NCBI GenBank assembly: GCA_003158365.1
Contig: PMIW01000162.1
Location: forward strand, 1 to 44,840
Source of the DNA: Ignavibacteriota bacterium
GTDB taxonomy: Bacteria > Bacteroidota > Ignavibacteria > Tepidaquicellales > Tepidaquicellaceae
Direction: 5' to 3'
Length of the DNA stretch: 44,840 nucleotides
Positions 9,585 to 19,119 of this stretch are shown here, piece by piece (position 1 is the stretch's first letter; the number at the start of each line of letters is the position of its first letter). Both the position numbers and the translations under genes were made by a program. Under the pieces are notes generated by a model. That model was not told where the DNA came from, did no database searches, and saw only the letters and a list, made by a program, of their open reading frames with translations.

Positions 9585-10523
9585 CTAAAATATAATAAAT
9601 AAAGATATGCAAAAAATTAATTCTATTGCATATACAAAATAAACAATATGTTTTTCGTGTTTGGGACCGTTAATTAAAACTAAGCGTATAAGAGAATAGT
9701 ATTTTTGTTCGGGAAAATGCAAAAGTCCGTCTTTAAGTATCAGAGGTTTTAATTCTGAACGAGATTTTACACCAATGCTTATATATTTAATCACTATATT
9801 CAATAAATGGGGAAGCATAACAAAAACAACAGGAAGTACATGGCCCGTCAGAAGACCCAATCCGAAAAATACCGACGGAGGGACAAGGGTTCCGGAATCT
9901 CCTATAAATATCTTCGCAGGATATTTATTTAAATACCAGAATATTGAATATCCCGTAAGAAGCAAAATACAAATACCGGCTTCCACATGATGACCATTAA
10001 TATAAAAATATATAGTCAACGCAAAACTTGATATTATCGTAACTCCTGATTCCAATCCATTGAAACCTGCTAAAAGATTATATGCATTCACAAGAATTGC
10101 ATAAGATATGCTAATAACCAAAACAAGCATAAGATCCGTTATTATGGAATTAGATATCATTCGAATATAATATATTGAATATACCGAACCAATAACAGCT
10201 GTATATACAAATTTTGGATATGGTTTTATATTCCTGAAATGGTCAATAAAACCAAGCATGCAAATTAAAGGAGTTGTAATCAGAAGTGGTGCAACATTCT
10301 GAAAATTAAAATAATACCAGTATAATATCATAGAAAACATAAAACTAATAGTAATAGACAAACCACCTTCCTCAGGAATTTTCGGTTTATCGGATTTATT
10401 TATATCTATTCCGTATATTCCTTTATCCATTAAATAATAGTTAAAATTCTGAAGCAGGATTCTTGTAAGCGCAGCATTTAACATTACAACGATAATGAAA
10501 ACAATGATATTATTTTCAGACAT
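9585..10523 (-). CDS. MraY/WecA/ALG7-superfamily phosphoglycosyltransferase (archaeal/eukaryotic GlcNAc-1-P transferase-like)
   Basis: Polytopic membrane protein with NAYNLLAGFNGLESG, KIFIGDSGTLVPPSVFFG and C-terminal INGPKHEKHIVYFVYAIELIFC, resembling ALG7/AglH rather than WecA. Confidence 0.8.
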   Translation of the reverse strand: MSENNIIVFIIVVMLNAALTRILLQNFNYYLMDKGIYGIDINKSDKPKIPEEGGLSITISFMFSMILYWYYFNFQNVAPLLITTPLICMLGFIDHFRNIKPYPKFVYTAVIGSVYSIYYIRMISNSIITDLMLVLVISISYAILVNAYNLLAGFNGLESGVTIISSFALTIYFYINGHHVEAGICILLLTGYSIFWYLNKYPAKIFIGDSGTLVPPSVFFGLGLLTGHVLPVVFVMLPHLLNIVIKYISIGVKSRSELKPLILKDGLLHFPEQKYYSLIRLVLINGPKHEKHIVYFVYAIELIFCISLFIIF

Positions 10524-11679
10524 TTTTTGAAACTTTTATTTTAAATAATAAATACGATAGAGCCGTGAACATCCATGCGTTTACCCATCTCATGTACGGA
10601 GTTTTATTTATGTACATTCTGGTCTTCTGGAAGAAATAATAGCCTTTTTTACTCTTCATATTTTCAATTCCCCACAAAGCTGATTTTACCGCAAGGTCGA
10701 GGTTACCAAATCTTGTCAGGGTCAGTATTGATTGTGCAATTGCCGTTGAATCGACAGGATTAAGTCTGTGCTCATAATATTTCGGAATTTCGTTATTATG
10801 AAAAAAATTCGTTAAATAAAATTTATAACCTTCTTCAAGGTTAGAAATATAAACATTTGAATTGGAATAGTAAATAAAATCATTTAAAGCATCAAGGATA
10901 TATCCTGTATGAAAATTATCAACCCATTTCCGGGCATCTCCTCTGGAATATGACCAGCTCCCGTTTTCATTTTGATTTCTCATTACATAGTCAACGGTTT
11001 TTTTCGCCTCATTAATAAGATTATCATCTTTCGTAACTGAATATACCTGGCTCAATAACCTTGCACCTTTCATTGTTGCATTTAAGACTTTTTGCTTATC
11101 ATTTGGAGAATATGAATAACAGAATGTCTCCCCATCGAAACTTTTATTCAAATCTTTCAAAGCAAAATTAGCAGCATCTTGACATAAATCAAACGATTTG
11201 GAATTATTTAACAGAGAATAATTAATAAACAAAGAATTCGTTATTATCCCGGTTGCCACAATTGTCGGATAGAATGCAGGAATTCTTGCATAACGGGCTT
11301 CCCAGTCAAAATCATATCCCCAGCATGCTCCGCTAAAATCTTTTGATTTCAAATCAATCAACTTGTTCAATAATTTATCTATCTCAGATATATAAAAACT
11401 TTTTCTGTCCACAAATATTACAGATAAATAAGAGTAAGCTTGAATACATAATCCTAAAGTTACGGGATTTAATCCTTTTTCTATGCCAAGCAAACTTCTA
11501 GTATTAAATGGTATTCTCCTGTAAACCTGCTGGCAGCCAAATCTAATAAATTTATTTGACCTTAATACTGGAAGTTTAAAAACAGGTGACATAAGTGAAT
11601 CATAGGGATCATACCCTCTGTAATCCTCTGATATTATGTACTTTTCGAGTTGTAATATACTTTCTTCTAATTCTTTCAC
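10516..11679 (-). CDS. Alpha/alpha-toroid-like protein associated with polysaccharide biosynthesis (unknown function)
   Basis: All-helical repeat architecture with NENGSWSYSRGDARKWVDNFHTGYILDAL-type toroid motifs. Overlaps the start of the phosphoglycosyltransferase gene by 8 bp. Confidence 0.6.
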   Translation of the reverse strand: MKELEESILQLEKYIISEDYRGYDPYDSLMSPVFKLPVLRSNKFIRFGCQQVYRRIPFNTRSLLGIEKGLNPVTLGLCIQAYSYLSVIFVDRKSFYISEIDKLLNKLIDLKSKDFSGACWGYDFDWEARYARIPAFYPTIVATGIITNSLFINYSLLNNSKSFDLCQDAANFALKDLNKSFDGETFCYSYSPNDKQKVLNATMKGARLLSQVYSVTKDDNLINEAKKTVDYVMRNQNENGSWSYSRGDARKWVDNFHTGYILDALNDFIYYSNSNVYISNLEEGYKFYLTNFFHNNEIPKYYEHRLNPVDSTAIAQSILTLTRFGNLDLAVKSALWGIENMKSKKGYYFFQKTRMYINKTPYMRWVNAWMFTALSYLLFKIKVSKNV

Positions 11680-11681
11680 AT

Positions 11682-13814
11682 CTATATCTGTCCTGGACTT
11701 CCTGTTTTTATTGATTCTAAAATTTTTAAAGTGACTAAAGAAGTATCAAAAATAGAATCAACGGATAAATTTTCTTTTTCTTTTCCTTCAAGCAATTTAA
11801 TAAAATGCAATACTTCTTCTTTATGTCCCTTGCTTCCGGAATAAGATTTTTTTATTTTCCTGCTGTTATTATAAAAAGTAACATCCCTGAAATTATTCAT
11901 TACGGCTGTTTTACCGCCGGAGAAAACTTCACAGTATTCTTTCGGCTGGGAACTGTCACCGCTTGCAACATAAAGAATATTTACAACGGAACCATTTTCG
12001 TATTTGATTGTGATGTTAACATTATCATTTTCAACCAATTTCGAATTATCTGTGTCTAATGATTCAGCGAAAACCTTAATCGGTCTGGAATCCGTTAAGT
12101 AAGAAATTGTATCAATAAAATGGCATACCTCACCGATAATTCGTCCTCCCTGCTCCGGAGACTGTATCCAGTGAGTCTTCGGGATCAATCCTGCATTAAT
12201 CCTGTAGTTAATTACATAAGGTTCGAGATTGTTACTATAGAATTTCTTAATATCGTTGAAAGGTTCAGAGAATCTTCTGTTAAATCCGACGAATAAAATC
12301 TTTTCCGGATTATACAGATTTTCTATTTCATCAAGTTCATCTGCATTTATTGCAATCGGCTTTTCAACAAAAACATTCTTCCCTTTTTTAATTGCTTGAG
12401 CTACATATTTTCCGTGAGAATCGTGACGCGAGGCTATAAATACAGTATCAATTTTTTCATCATTCAGAATCTCATCGTAATCAGTAGTGAAATACTCAAA
12501 ACCGAATTTATCTGAAACCGATTTCGAATTTACCGGCGTACCAGTACAAACTCCCCGTAAAGATACTTTATTTTTTATAAGATGAGGCAGTAGATTTGAC
12601 TGTGCAAAATTACCTGCACCTATAAAACCAACAACAGGTTTTGATGACAGAATTATTTTAGAATTTGAATTATAGAATTTCTTAACCGATAAATTCTCGT
12701 TTTCGGGATATCCAATCAATATTGCAATATATTTTTCACTTTTTTTGTCTGTTATTATATCATAAGCATTAAGAGCATTTTCAATTTCGAATCTGTGAGT
12801 AATTAGAGATTTTACATCAATCCTATTCTGTGAAATTAAGTCCAACACAGACTGCATATTCCTGTTTTCAGTCCATCTTACATAACCCATAGGATAATCT
12901 ATTCCTGCATCTTCATATTGTTTATCATACCTTCCCGGTCCATAACTGCAGGATATTTTCACATCCAGTTCTTTCTCATAAAAAGGTGACCGCGGAATAT
13001 CCGTTTTCACAGCACCAACTATTACAATGCACGATTTTTTTCTTGCATATTCTAGAGCAAACTCTACAGGTTCATTCGATTTTGTTCCCGCGGTAATAAT
13101 CACAGCATCAGTGCCATATCCATTAGTAAACGATTCAACAGTCTTAATAGAGTCTGAATCAGATAAACAGCATATATCACATCCCAGCTTTTCAGCCAGT
13201 TCAAAATTTGATTTATTAATATCGATTCCTATAACTTTACATCCATTCGCTTTAAGAATTTGAACTGTTATAAGTCCTATTAATCCCAGACCTATCACCG
13301 CTGCAGATTCTCCTATATTAATTTTTGCCTGTCTTACACCCTGCATGGCTATCGAACCCAATGTTGTAAAACTTGCCTCTTCGAATGAAACATTATCAGG
13401 AATTTTAGCAATTAAATTTTTGGGAACACTTATTACTTCGGAGTGATTTGCCGAAGAGCCTGCACACGCAACCCTGTCACCCGGTTTAAATTCATCAACA
13501 GATGATTCAATTACAACTCCTGCACAGCTGTATCCTAACTCCTTATAATTATCGAGACGATTTTGTACTTTGCTATAAGTAGCGGTCAGTCCTTCCTTCT
13601 TAACATTCTCCAATACCTGTTTGACTAGGTCGGGACGCGATTTCACTTTACCAAGCATTGATGCCTGTGCTGTTTCTACCGATGTCTTCTCAGTTCCGGA
13701 ACTAATTACCGAGTTTACATTTTTAACAAGAACATACCCCTTTTTTAAAACCGGTGCAGGTAAATCTTCAATTTTCATTTCCCCTGATTTCTGATACTGT
13801 ATAATTTGTTTCAT
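11682..13814 (-). CDS. Bi-domain oxidoreductase: zinc-type alcohol dehydrogenase-like domain fused to Gfo/Idh/MocA domain
   Basis: N-terminal MDR features (GYSCAGVVIES...GDRVACAG; AAVIGLGLIGLITVQILKANG) followed by the Gfo/Idh/MocA signature (VGFIGAGNFAQSNLLPHL...VFVEKPIAI). Confidence 0.9.
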   Translation of the reverse strand: MKQIIQYQKSGEMKIEDLPAPVLKKGYVLVKNVNSVISSGTEKTSVETAQASMLGKVKSRPDLVKQVLENVKKEGLTATYSKVQNRLDNYKELGYSCAGVVIESSVDEFKPGDRVACAGSSANHSEVISVPKNLIAKIPDNVSFEEASFTTLGSIAMQGVRQAKINIGESAAVIGLGLIGLITVQILKANGCKVIGIDINKSNFELAEKLGCDICCLSDSDSIKTVESFTNGYGTDAVIITAGTKSNEPVEFALEYARKKSCIVIVGAVKTDIPRSPFYEKELDVKISCSYGPGRYDKQYEDAGIDYPMGYVRWTENRNMQSVLDLISQNRIDVKSLITHRFEIENALNAYDIITDKKSEKYIAILIGYPENENLSVKKFYNSNSKIILSSKPVVGFIGAGNFAQSNLLPHLIKNKVSLRGVCTGTPVNSKSVSDKFGFEYFTTDYDEILNDEKIDTVFIASRHDSHGKYVAQAIKKGKNVFVEKPIAINADELDEIENLYNPEKILFVGFNRRFSEPFNDIKKFYSNNLEPYVINYRINAGLIPKTHWIQSPEQGGRIIGEVCHFIDTISYLTDSRPIKVFAESLDTDNSKLVENDNVNITIKYENGSVVNILYVASGDSSQPKEYCEVFSGGKTAVMNNFRDVTFYNNSRKIKKSYSGSKGHKEEVLHFIKLLEGKEKENLSVDSIFDTSLVTLKILESIKTGSPGQI

Positions 13815-13820
13815 AATTAA

Positions 13821-14516
13821 TTATTTTTTCAGAACTAAAAAAATAAGGGAGCTAAAATATTTATTTAATGCAGTTCTTTTTCCAAAATCATATTTGCCGT
13901 AATATGCCATTTCCTGAATTGTAAAGCCGTATTTTAGAAATAATTGCTTGATTTGCTTTTCATTCATATAGTTTATTATAAAATGAAAATTATTTTTACT
14001 GAATAATCCGAGCTTTTTAAAAATTATTTCAATTTTTCTAAAAAAGGAAACTTTATTTGGTATGGATATAAACAAATATCCACCGGGACGCAATAAATTA
14101 TAACACTGCTCCGTTAATTTTTCTTTTTCACTCACGTATTCAAACACACTTGAAAGTAATATAATCGAAGCTGTATTACTTTTGGAAGAAATATAATCCT
14201 CTTCCATTGGAAGCATTTTATTGTGTATGCATATATTTCCGGTATCATTTCCAATTTTGTCAGACAACAAACGAATCATTTTGGATGATGAGTCTATGCT
14301 TATTGTTTTATATCCTTTTGAAACGCAATAAACGGAAAGAATTCCATTGCCACAACCTAAATCATAAATAAGATTATCACAGAATTCAATAGAATATTTA
14401 TCAATATTTCTTTCCCATAAATTATATCGAGATAAATAATCTTTCTTCTCCATAGTTTCGATTTCATATACTTCGGAAATATTATCAAAATATTCAGATA
14501 TATTTTTTCTATACAT
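13821..14516 (-). CDS. Class I SAM-dependent methyltransferase
   Basis: Motif I LIYDLGCGNGILSVYCVSKGYKTISIDSS and the LLRPGGYLFISIPNK motif. Confidence 0.85.
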   Translation of the reverse strand: MYRKNISEYFDNISEVYEIETMEKKDYLSRYNLWERNIDKYSIEFCDNLIYDLGCGNGILSVYCVSKGYKTISIDSSSKMIRLLSDKIGNDTGNICIHNKMLPMEEDYISSKSNTASIILLSSVFEYVSEKEKLTEQCYNLLRPGGYLFISIPNKVSFFRKIEIIFKKLGLFSKNNFHFIINYMNEKQIKQLFLKYGFTIQEMAYYGKYDFGKRTALNKYFSSLIFLVLKK

Positions 14517-14581
14517 ATATTATATAAAATTTATTTATCAATATTGACTAAAATTCATCAATGCAAGTTTAATAACTTTGT

Positions 14582-15745
14582 TTAAATAACCTCTTTATTC
14601 CACGAATTATTAATAACTCCATTAAATATTGATACAATATTTCTAATATTAATATCCAAAGTGTATTTTTCTTCAAATCGTTTTCTTGCATTTAAAGACA
14701 TATAGTAAAATAGTTTTCGGTCTTTTAATATTTTTATAACAGCTTCCGCATAATTTTTTGCGATATAATTATTAATTAAAAAACCTGTTTCCCCGTCAAC
14801 AACCACTTCGGGAATCGCGCCTACCGTTCCTGCCGAAACAATTGGACATCCCGCTGACATTGCATCAAGTAAAACCAACGGAAAACCGTCTATATATGTT
14901 GGGTATAGAAGTATATCCGAGTTTTCTAATAAATTTATTTTATTTTCATGATAAACAGATCCTATAAAATTTACATTACTGTTTAAATTTTTTTCATCAA
15001 CCATTCTGTAAAATTCTTCCTTAACTTTTTCCTGTGACAAATTGAAATACCAGTCATGTCCCCATTTACCGGCAACATTTAATTTAATATCCGGATAATC
15101 TTTTTTTATTATTTCCAGAACCTCCAGTGATAAGAAAAGGCCTTTGAATTTTAATAAATTTCCAAAGAAAAATAGAATAGGTAGTCTATTGTTTACATTC
15201 CTTCCTTTATAAGTAACTTCGGACTGAATACCATTTGGTAATGAAATAATATTTTCCGACTTTTGCCATTTTATAAAAATGTGCTTTAATTTTTCACCCA
15301 GGACTATAGAATAATCAATTTTCTTTTGAGATATACTGATAAAATACCGCATAAATATATTTGCTTTGCTGTAGAAATTTAAAAATTCCGAACCGTGAAG
15401 ATGTTGAATAATTCTGGACTTAAAAAATAGCTTAGAAATTAAAACGAAAAGGCCTTCCCTTATGTAGGCAATTCCCTGCGGTGTGTTAATATATATTAAG
15501 TCGGGTTTCTGCTTCCTGCATATTTTATAAAATTGAAATAAATTTTTGACAGCTGTTTTCACATTCATATAATCGAATCTTCCTAAATTATCCAGATCTG
15601 ACCTTGAGTCACTTGTGTTAAGAGAAAATACAGAAAATTCGCTTTTTATTAAAGGATGATTAATTAAGTTTTCGAAATATACACTCGATCCGTGATACGG
15701 AGGAGGCAAAGAACCGATAAAAAGTATTTTGTTTTTTTTATTCAC
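14582..15745 (-). CDS. Glycosyltransferase family 4
   Basis: GSLPPPYHGSSVYFENL N-terminus; DILLYPTYIDGFPLVLLDAMSAGCPIVSAGTVGAIPEVV donor-binding motif. Confidence 0.9.
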   Translation of the reverse strand: MNKKNKILFIGSLPPPYHGSSVYFENLINHPLIKSEFSVFSLNTSDSRSDLDNLGRFDYMNVKTAVKNLFQFYKICRKQKPDLIYINTPQGIAYIREGLFVLISKLFFKSRIIQHLHGSEFLNFYSKANIFMRYFISISQKKIDYSIVLGEKLKHIFIKWQKSENIISLPNGIQSEVTYKGRNVNNRLPILFFFGNLLKFKGLFLSLEVLEIIKKDYPDIKLNVAGKWGHDWYFNLSQEKVKEEFYRMVDEKNLNSNVNFIGSVYHENKINLLENSDILLYPTYIDGFPLVLLDAMSAGCPIVSAGTVGAIPEVVVDGETGFLINNYIAKNYAEAVIKILKDRKLFYYMSLNARKRFEEKYTLDINIRNIVSIFNGVINNSWNKEVI

Positions 15746-15842
15746 AAAGATAGGTAACCATAATATTATTTAATTAAAAATCCGGGAAGTCTGAGAAATC
15801 TTAATATAGAATTTATTTTTAATATTACATAATATCCGACAT

Positions 15843-16262
15843 TTATAATAATCCAATTAATTTTTTTATATTGATTTTTGGATTCCGATGTTCATGCTCT
15901 GTTTTTCCGGTAATAAAAGCAGTTGTTTCTTCTTTTATTTTTTTCTTAATGACTAAAACACTGTCATAAAAATGCAGTGAATTTACCGTTTAAGTATAAC
16001 GGTTAGGTTTAAACTTTTTTTGTTCAGAATATAATGCATTTAAATAATCAATTAATTTTTTACTGAATTCGATAAAAGTATTATATCTTCGAAAGCCACC
16101 TCCGAATTTAAGGTAGTATGATGTATGTAAATCTTCGCATAAATAGACTCCATCAGGTTTAATATGTTCAAATAAATATTTAAATGAAATTTTCTGGTGC
16201 GAAACCATATGACTGCCGTCATCAATCAGAGAATATTGTTTATCATTTAATAAATTAGTCAT
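15843..16262 (-). pseudogene. 5'-truncated SAM methyltransferase remnant with an in-frame TAA
   Basis: LIDDGSHMVSHQKISFKYLFEHIKPDGVYLCEDLHTSYY...KPNRYT*TVNSLHFYDSVLVIKKKIKEETTAF...LIGLL*. The frame continues past the TAA at 15990-15992 with the conserved-looking C-terminus SLHFYDSVLVI. The expected N-terminal SAM-binding half is absent because the adjacent GT2 gene occupies 16269 onward. Confidence 0.8.
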
Positions 16263-16268
16263 TTATTT

Positions 16269-17291
16269 TCAGTTTGGAGTTTTTCTGAATATTCTCTTGG
16301 TAAGGAATAATAACGAGTCGCATATTTTTGTACCGAAAATTAATAAAGCAATAAAATAAATATAGTAATAAATAGTATTGTTAATTTTAACTCTGTCGTT
16401 TAATTGCCTGAAATAAAAAATAAAATCTATTGTTCCGACTCTCTGCCGTTGAATTGCAAGGACTCTGTATGAATATTTTGAAAGATTTTTTCTTAATTTC
16501 TCCGAAAAATTAATCTTATACTTCTCATCTAAATAATCTGAAATTCTAAAAAAAGACATCATAAAATTAACGGAGTTTCTTATGGTTATAATACCCGGGT
16601 CATAAAGATGCTTTTCGTTTTCCGAATTACCAAAAAACGGGACTTCCGTTTTTTCTTTCATGGAATAAACGATAGGTATATCACAATATCCGCAAGGGTA
16701 CTTTAAGACAACTTCCGAAAGCAAATAAATCTGATATAGCAAGGTTCCGTTAAATATATCTGTTGAAAGTCCGGTTAGATATTCCCTTTTGATATTAAAT
16801 CCCGACATTGCAACACTAATTCGGAATAATTTCAATAAAGTATCGACTCCCGGCTCAAATAACTGTGACTTCGAAAAATAATTCATTGGTTCTTCCCAGC
16901 CCGAACTATGCAAGTATTTCCAGTTTTTCAGAATGTAACCTAAATTTCTATTTTTCTTTACAAATTCAATGTAGCTGCATAAATTATTTTTAATAAAAAA
17001 ATCATCATCACCCATTAGCATCATATATTCCCCTTCACCCTTCTCGACTAACTTTTTTATGTTTCCATCAAACCCGAGATTTTCTTCATTTTCAATATAC
17101 TTTACGTCAAATAGTCCTTTATCCCTGAACTGAACGATGACTTTTCTAATCTCCAATCTCTTCGGACTATTATCCTCTATCACTAAAATGTCTATATCAT
17201 CTGAACATTCGGAAGGAATACTGTTAAGTAATCTCGATAATGTTTCAGGTCTGTTATAAGCCGGAATGCTTATTGTGATAATTTTATTCAA
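16269..17291 (-). CDS. Glycosyltransferase family 2
   Basis: ITISIPAYNRPETLSRLLNSI...ILVIEDNSP...MLMGDDDFF (GT-A fold, DDD). Confidence 0.88.
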   Translation of the reverse strand: MNKIITISIPAYNRPETLSRLLNSIPSECSDDIDILVIEDNSPKRLEIRKVIVQFRDKGLFDVKYIENEENLGFDGNIKKLVEKGEGEYMMLMGDDDFFIKNNLCSYIEFVKKNRNLGYILKNWKYLHSSGWEEPMNYFSKSQLFEPGVDTLLKLFRISVAMSGFNIKREYLTGLSTDIFNGTLLYQIYLLSEVVLKYPCGYCDIPIVYSMKEKTEVPFFGNSENEKHLYDPGIITIRNSVNFMMSFFRISDYLDEKYKINFSEKLRKNLSKYSYRVLAIQRQRVGTIDFIFYFRQLNDRVKINNTIYYYIYFIALLIFGTKICDSLLFLTKRIFRKTPN

Positions 17292-17322
17292 TCTATTTCG
17301 AAATATTTCTCTTTATTATTGT

Positions 17323-18177
17323 TTATTCGCTAAGTCTTTTAAATAATCCGTTTATATTTATTGCAACCAGATTCCAGTTTTTCTCTCGCAATTTTTCATC
17401 CAATATTCCATTCTTTGAAAGACGGAAAATTTTATAATCTCTACCCAGTTCTTCATATACATTTTCTATTTCGAAATACTGTTTTGTAACATAATTGTAT
17501 TCAAAAATAATCAAAGGAATCTCTCTTTGAATTAAATTTCTTGCACCTTTCATTATTTTTAATTCTGCTCCTTCGGCATCAATAAGCATTATTATGTTTT
17601 TCTGATTTATATTTATTGTATCAATAGTAACAGTTTCAACTTTTAAATCCGAATTCCCGTTTGTATCTATGTGTGAACCGCTGAAACTTTCTGTTTTTTT
17701 AAATGACACAAATCCATTAGTATCATATGCGGCTTTTGGTACAATCAAAACATTTTTAAAATTGTTTTTTTCAACTGTCTTATTCAGAGATAATACACAT
17801 TCGATCTGCGGTTCAAAAATATAAAACTTATCTATTTGATTATCACCTCCGAAATCAATTAAAAACTCTCCTACATTACCCCCTACTTCCACTAAAGTAA
17901 AATTCATATTGCTAAATGTGTTCAAAATATGTCTTAAAAAAATATGCGTTTCCGTCTCATTATATTTCCCATTAATTAACCTGGCATAAGAACCTCTTAC
18001 CTTTGGATTGTAAAAAAGAAATTTATTTCCGAACCGAAAATAATCTTCGTAATTTAAAAATTTATAGAAAAAGCTGACACCTTTTATATTAATATTAAAT
18101 ACAGAATGTAAAAATTCATGTATATGCATAAATAGTTTAACAATGTATACTATAATTCTGCTATTTTTCTTTATCAT
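17323..18177 (-). CDS. FkbM family methyltransferase
   Basis: TLVEVGGNVGEFLIDFGGDNQIDKFYIFEPQIECVLSLNKTV...IIMLIDAEGAELKIMKGA. Confidence 0.88.
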   Translation of the reverse strand: MIKKNSRIIVYIVKLFMHIHEFLHSVFNINIKGVSFFYKFLNYEDYFRFGNKFLFYNPKVRGSYARLINGKYNETETHIFLRHILNTFSNMNFTLVEVGGNVGEFLIDFGGDNQIDKFYIFEPQIECVLSLNKTVEKNNFKNVLIVPKAAYDTNGFVSFKKTESFSGSHIDTNGNSDLKVETVTIDTININQKNIIMLIDAEGAELKIMKGARNLIQREIPLIIFEYNYVTKQYFEIENVYEELGRDYKIFRLSKNGILDEKLREKNWNLVAININGLFKRLSE

Positions 18178-18194
18178 AACATATTATTTCAAAT

Positions 18195-19100
18195 TCAAAT
18201 GTGTGTAAAATATATATCTGTAACATATTTGGATATGGTTTCTTTAAACTTATCGAAATTATAATTATCCTTTTCTATTTTTTTAGTCAGACCTTTTTTG
18301 TATGCTCTAATTGTAAAAATAAATCCATAATTATATGTAAAATAAATAAAATTCCTAAATTCCCTTGCTATACTTTGCAAAGAAAAATATTTTCTTAAAA
18401 AGACTCCCCTCCCTTTAATAACATGCTCCGTTTTTTCACGAGAATTTTTCACATTCCGTTTTTGAATATGATATACCTCGCAATCATTTACATACGCTAA
18501 TTTAGCCCCGTTTTTTGTTGCTCTCATGCCCCATTCAAGGTCCTCGATGCTTATTGGCGAAAGGTCATTATCATAAACACCATATTTTTTAAAAGTTGAA
18601 CTCTTTACAAACTGTGCACAGCCGGGTAATGAGTTTACGAAAATGTTATTATCCAAAACCGAAACATTTTTAAACCAATTCTTTCTTACCTCTCTTGTAC
18701 CTAATGTTTGAATACTCTCGTCATCAAACCATCTGACTATAGGGCAGCAACCGGCTAACTCAGGGTGACTTTGCATAAATTTTCCCAACTTATTTAACGT
18801 TTCAGAATCCTTAAAAACAATATCATTATCTGAAATGAATATATAATTAGATTCCAATTTTATTAACTCAAGTATTCCTATATTTCTTCCTGTAACGCAA
18901 CCGTAATTACCGTTTAGTTTTCTAATATCAATTTCCGGAAACTCTTCTTTTATTTTTTCAAAAGTCATATCAGATGAATTATTATCAAGAATCAACAATT
19001 TGTATTTTTCCAATGGGAAGCATTGTATATAATTCAATATGAATTTTTTCGTAATATCATATTGATTATAAGTAACTAAAAGTACTCCTATTGAAGACAT
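18195..19100 (-). CDS. Glycosyltransferase family 2
   Basis: GVLLVTYNQYDITKKFI...LLILDNNSSD...GCVTGRNIGI...FISDNDIVF. Confidence 0.9.
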   Translation of the reverse strand: MSSIGVLLVTYNQYDITKKFILNYIQCFPLEKYKLLILDNNSSDMTFEKIKEEFPEIDIRKLNGNYGCVTGRNIGILELIKLESNYIFISDNDIVFKDSETLNKLGKFMQSHPELAGCCPIVRWFDDESIQTLGTREVRKNWFKNVSVLDNNIFVNSLPGCAQFVKSSTFKKYGVYDNDLSPISIEDLEWGMRATKNGAKLAYVNDCEVYHIQKRNVKNSREKTEHVIKGRGVFLRKYFSLQSIAREFRNFIYFTYNYGFIFTIRAYKKGLTKKIEKDNYNFDKFKETISKYVTDIYFTHI

Positions 19101-19119
19101 TTTATATTCTGATATTTAA

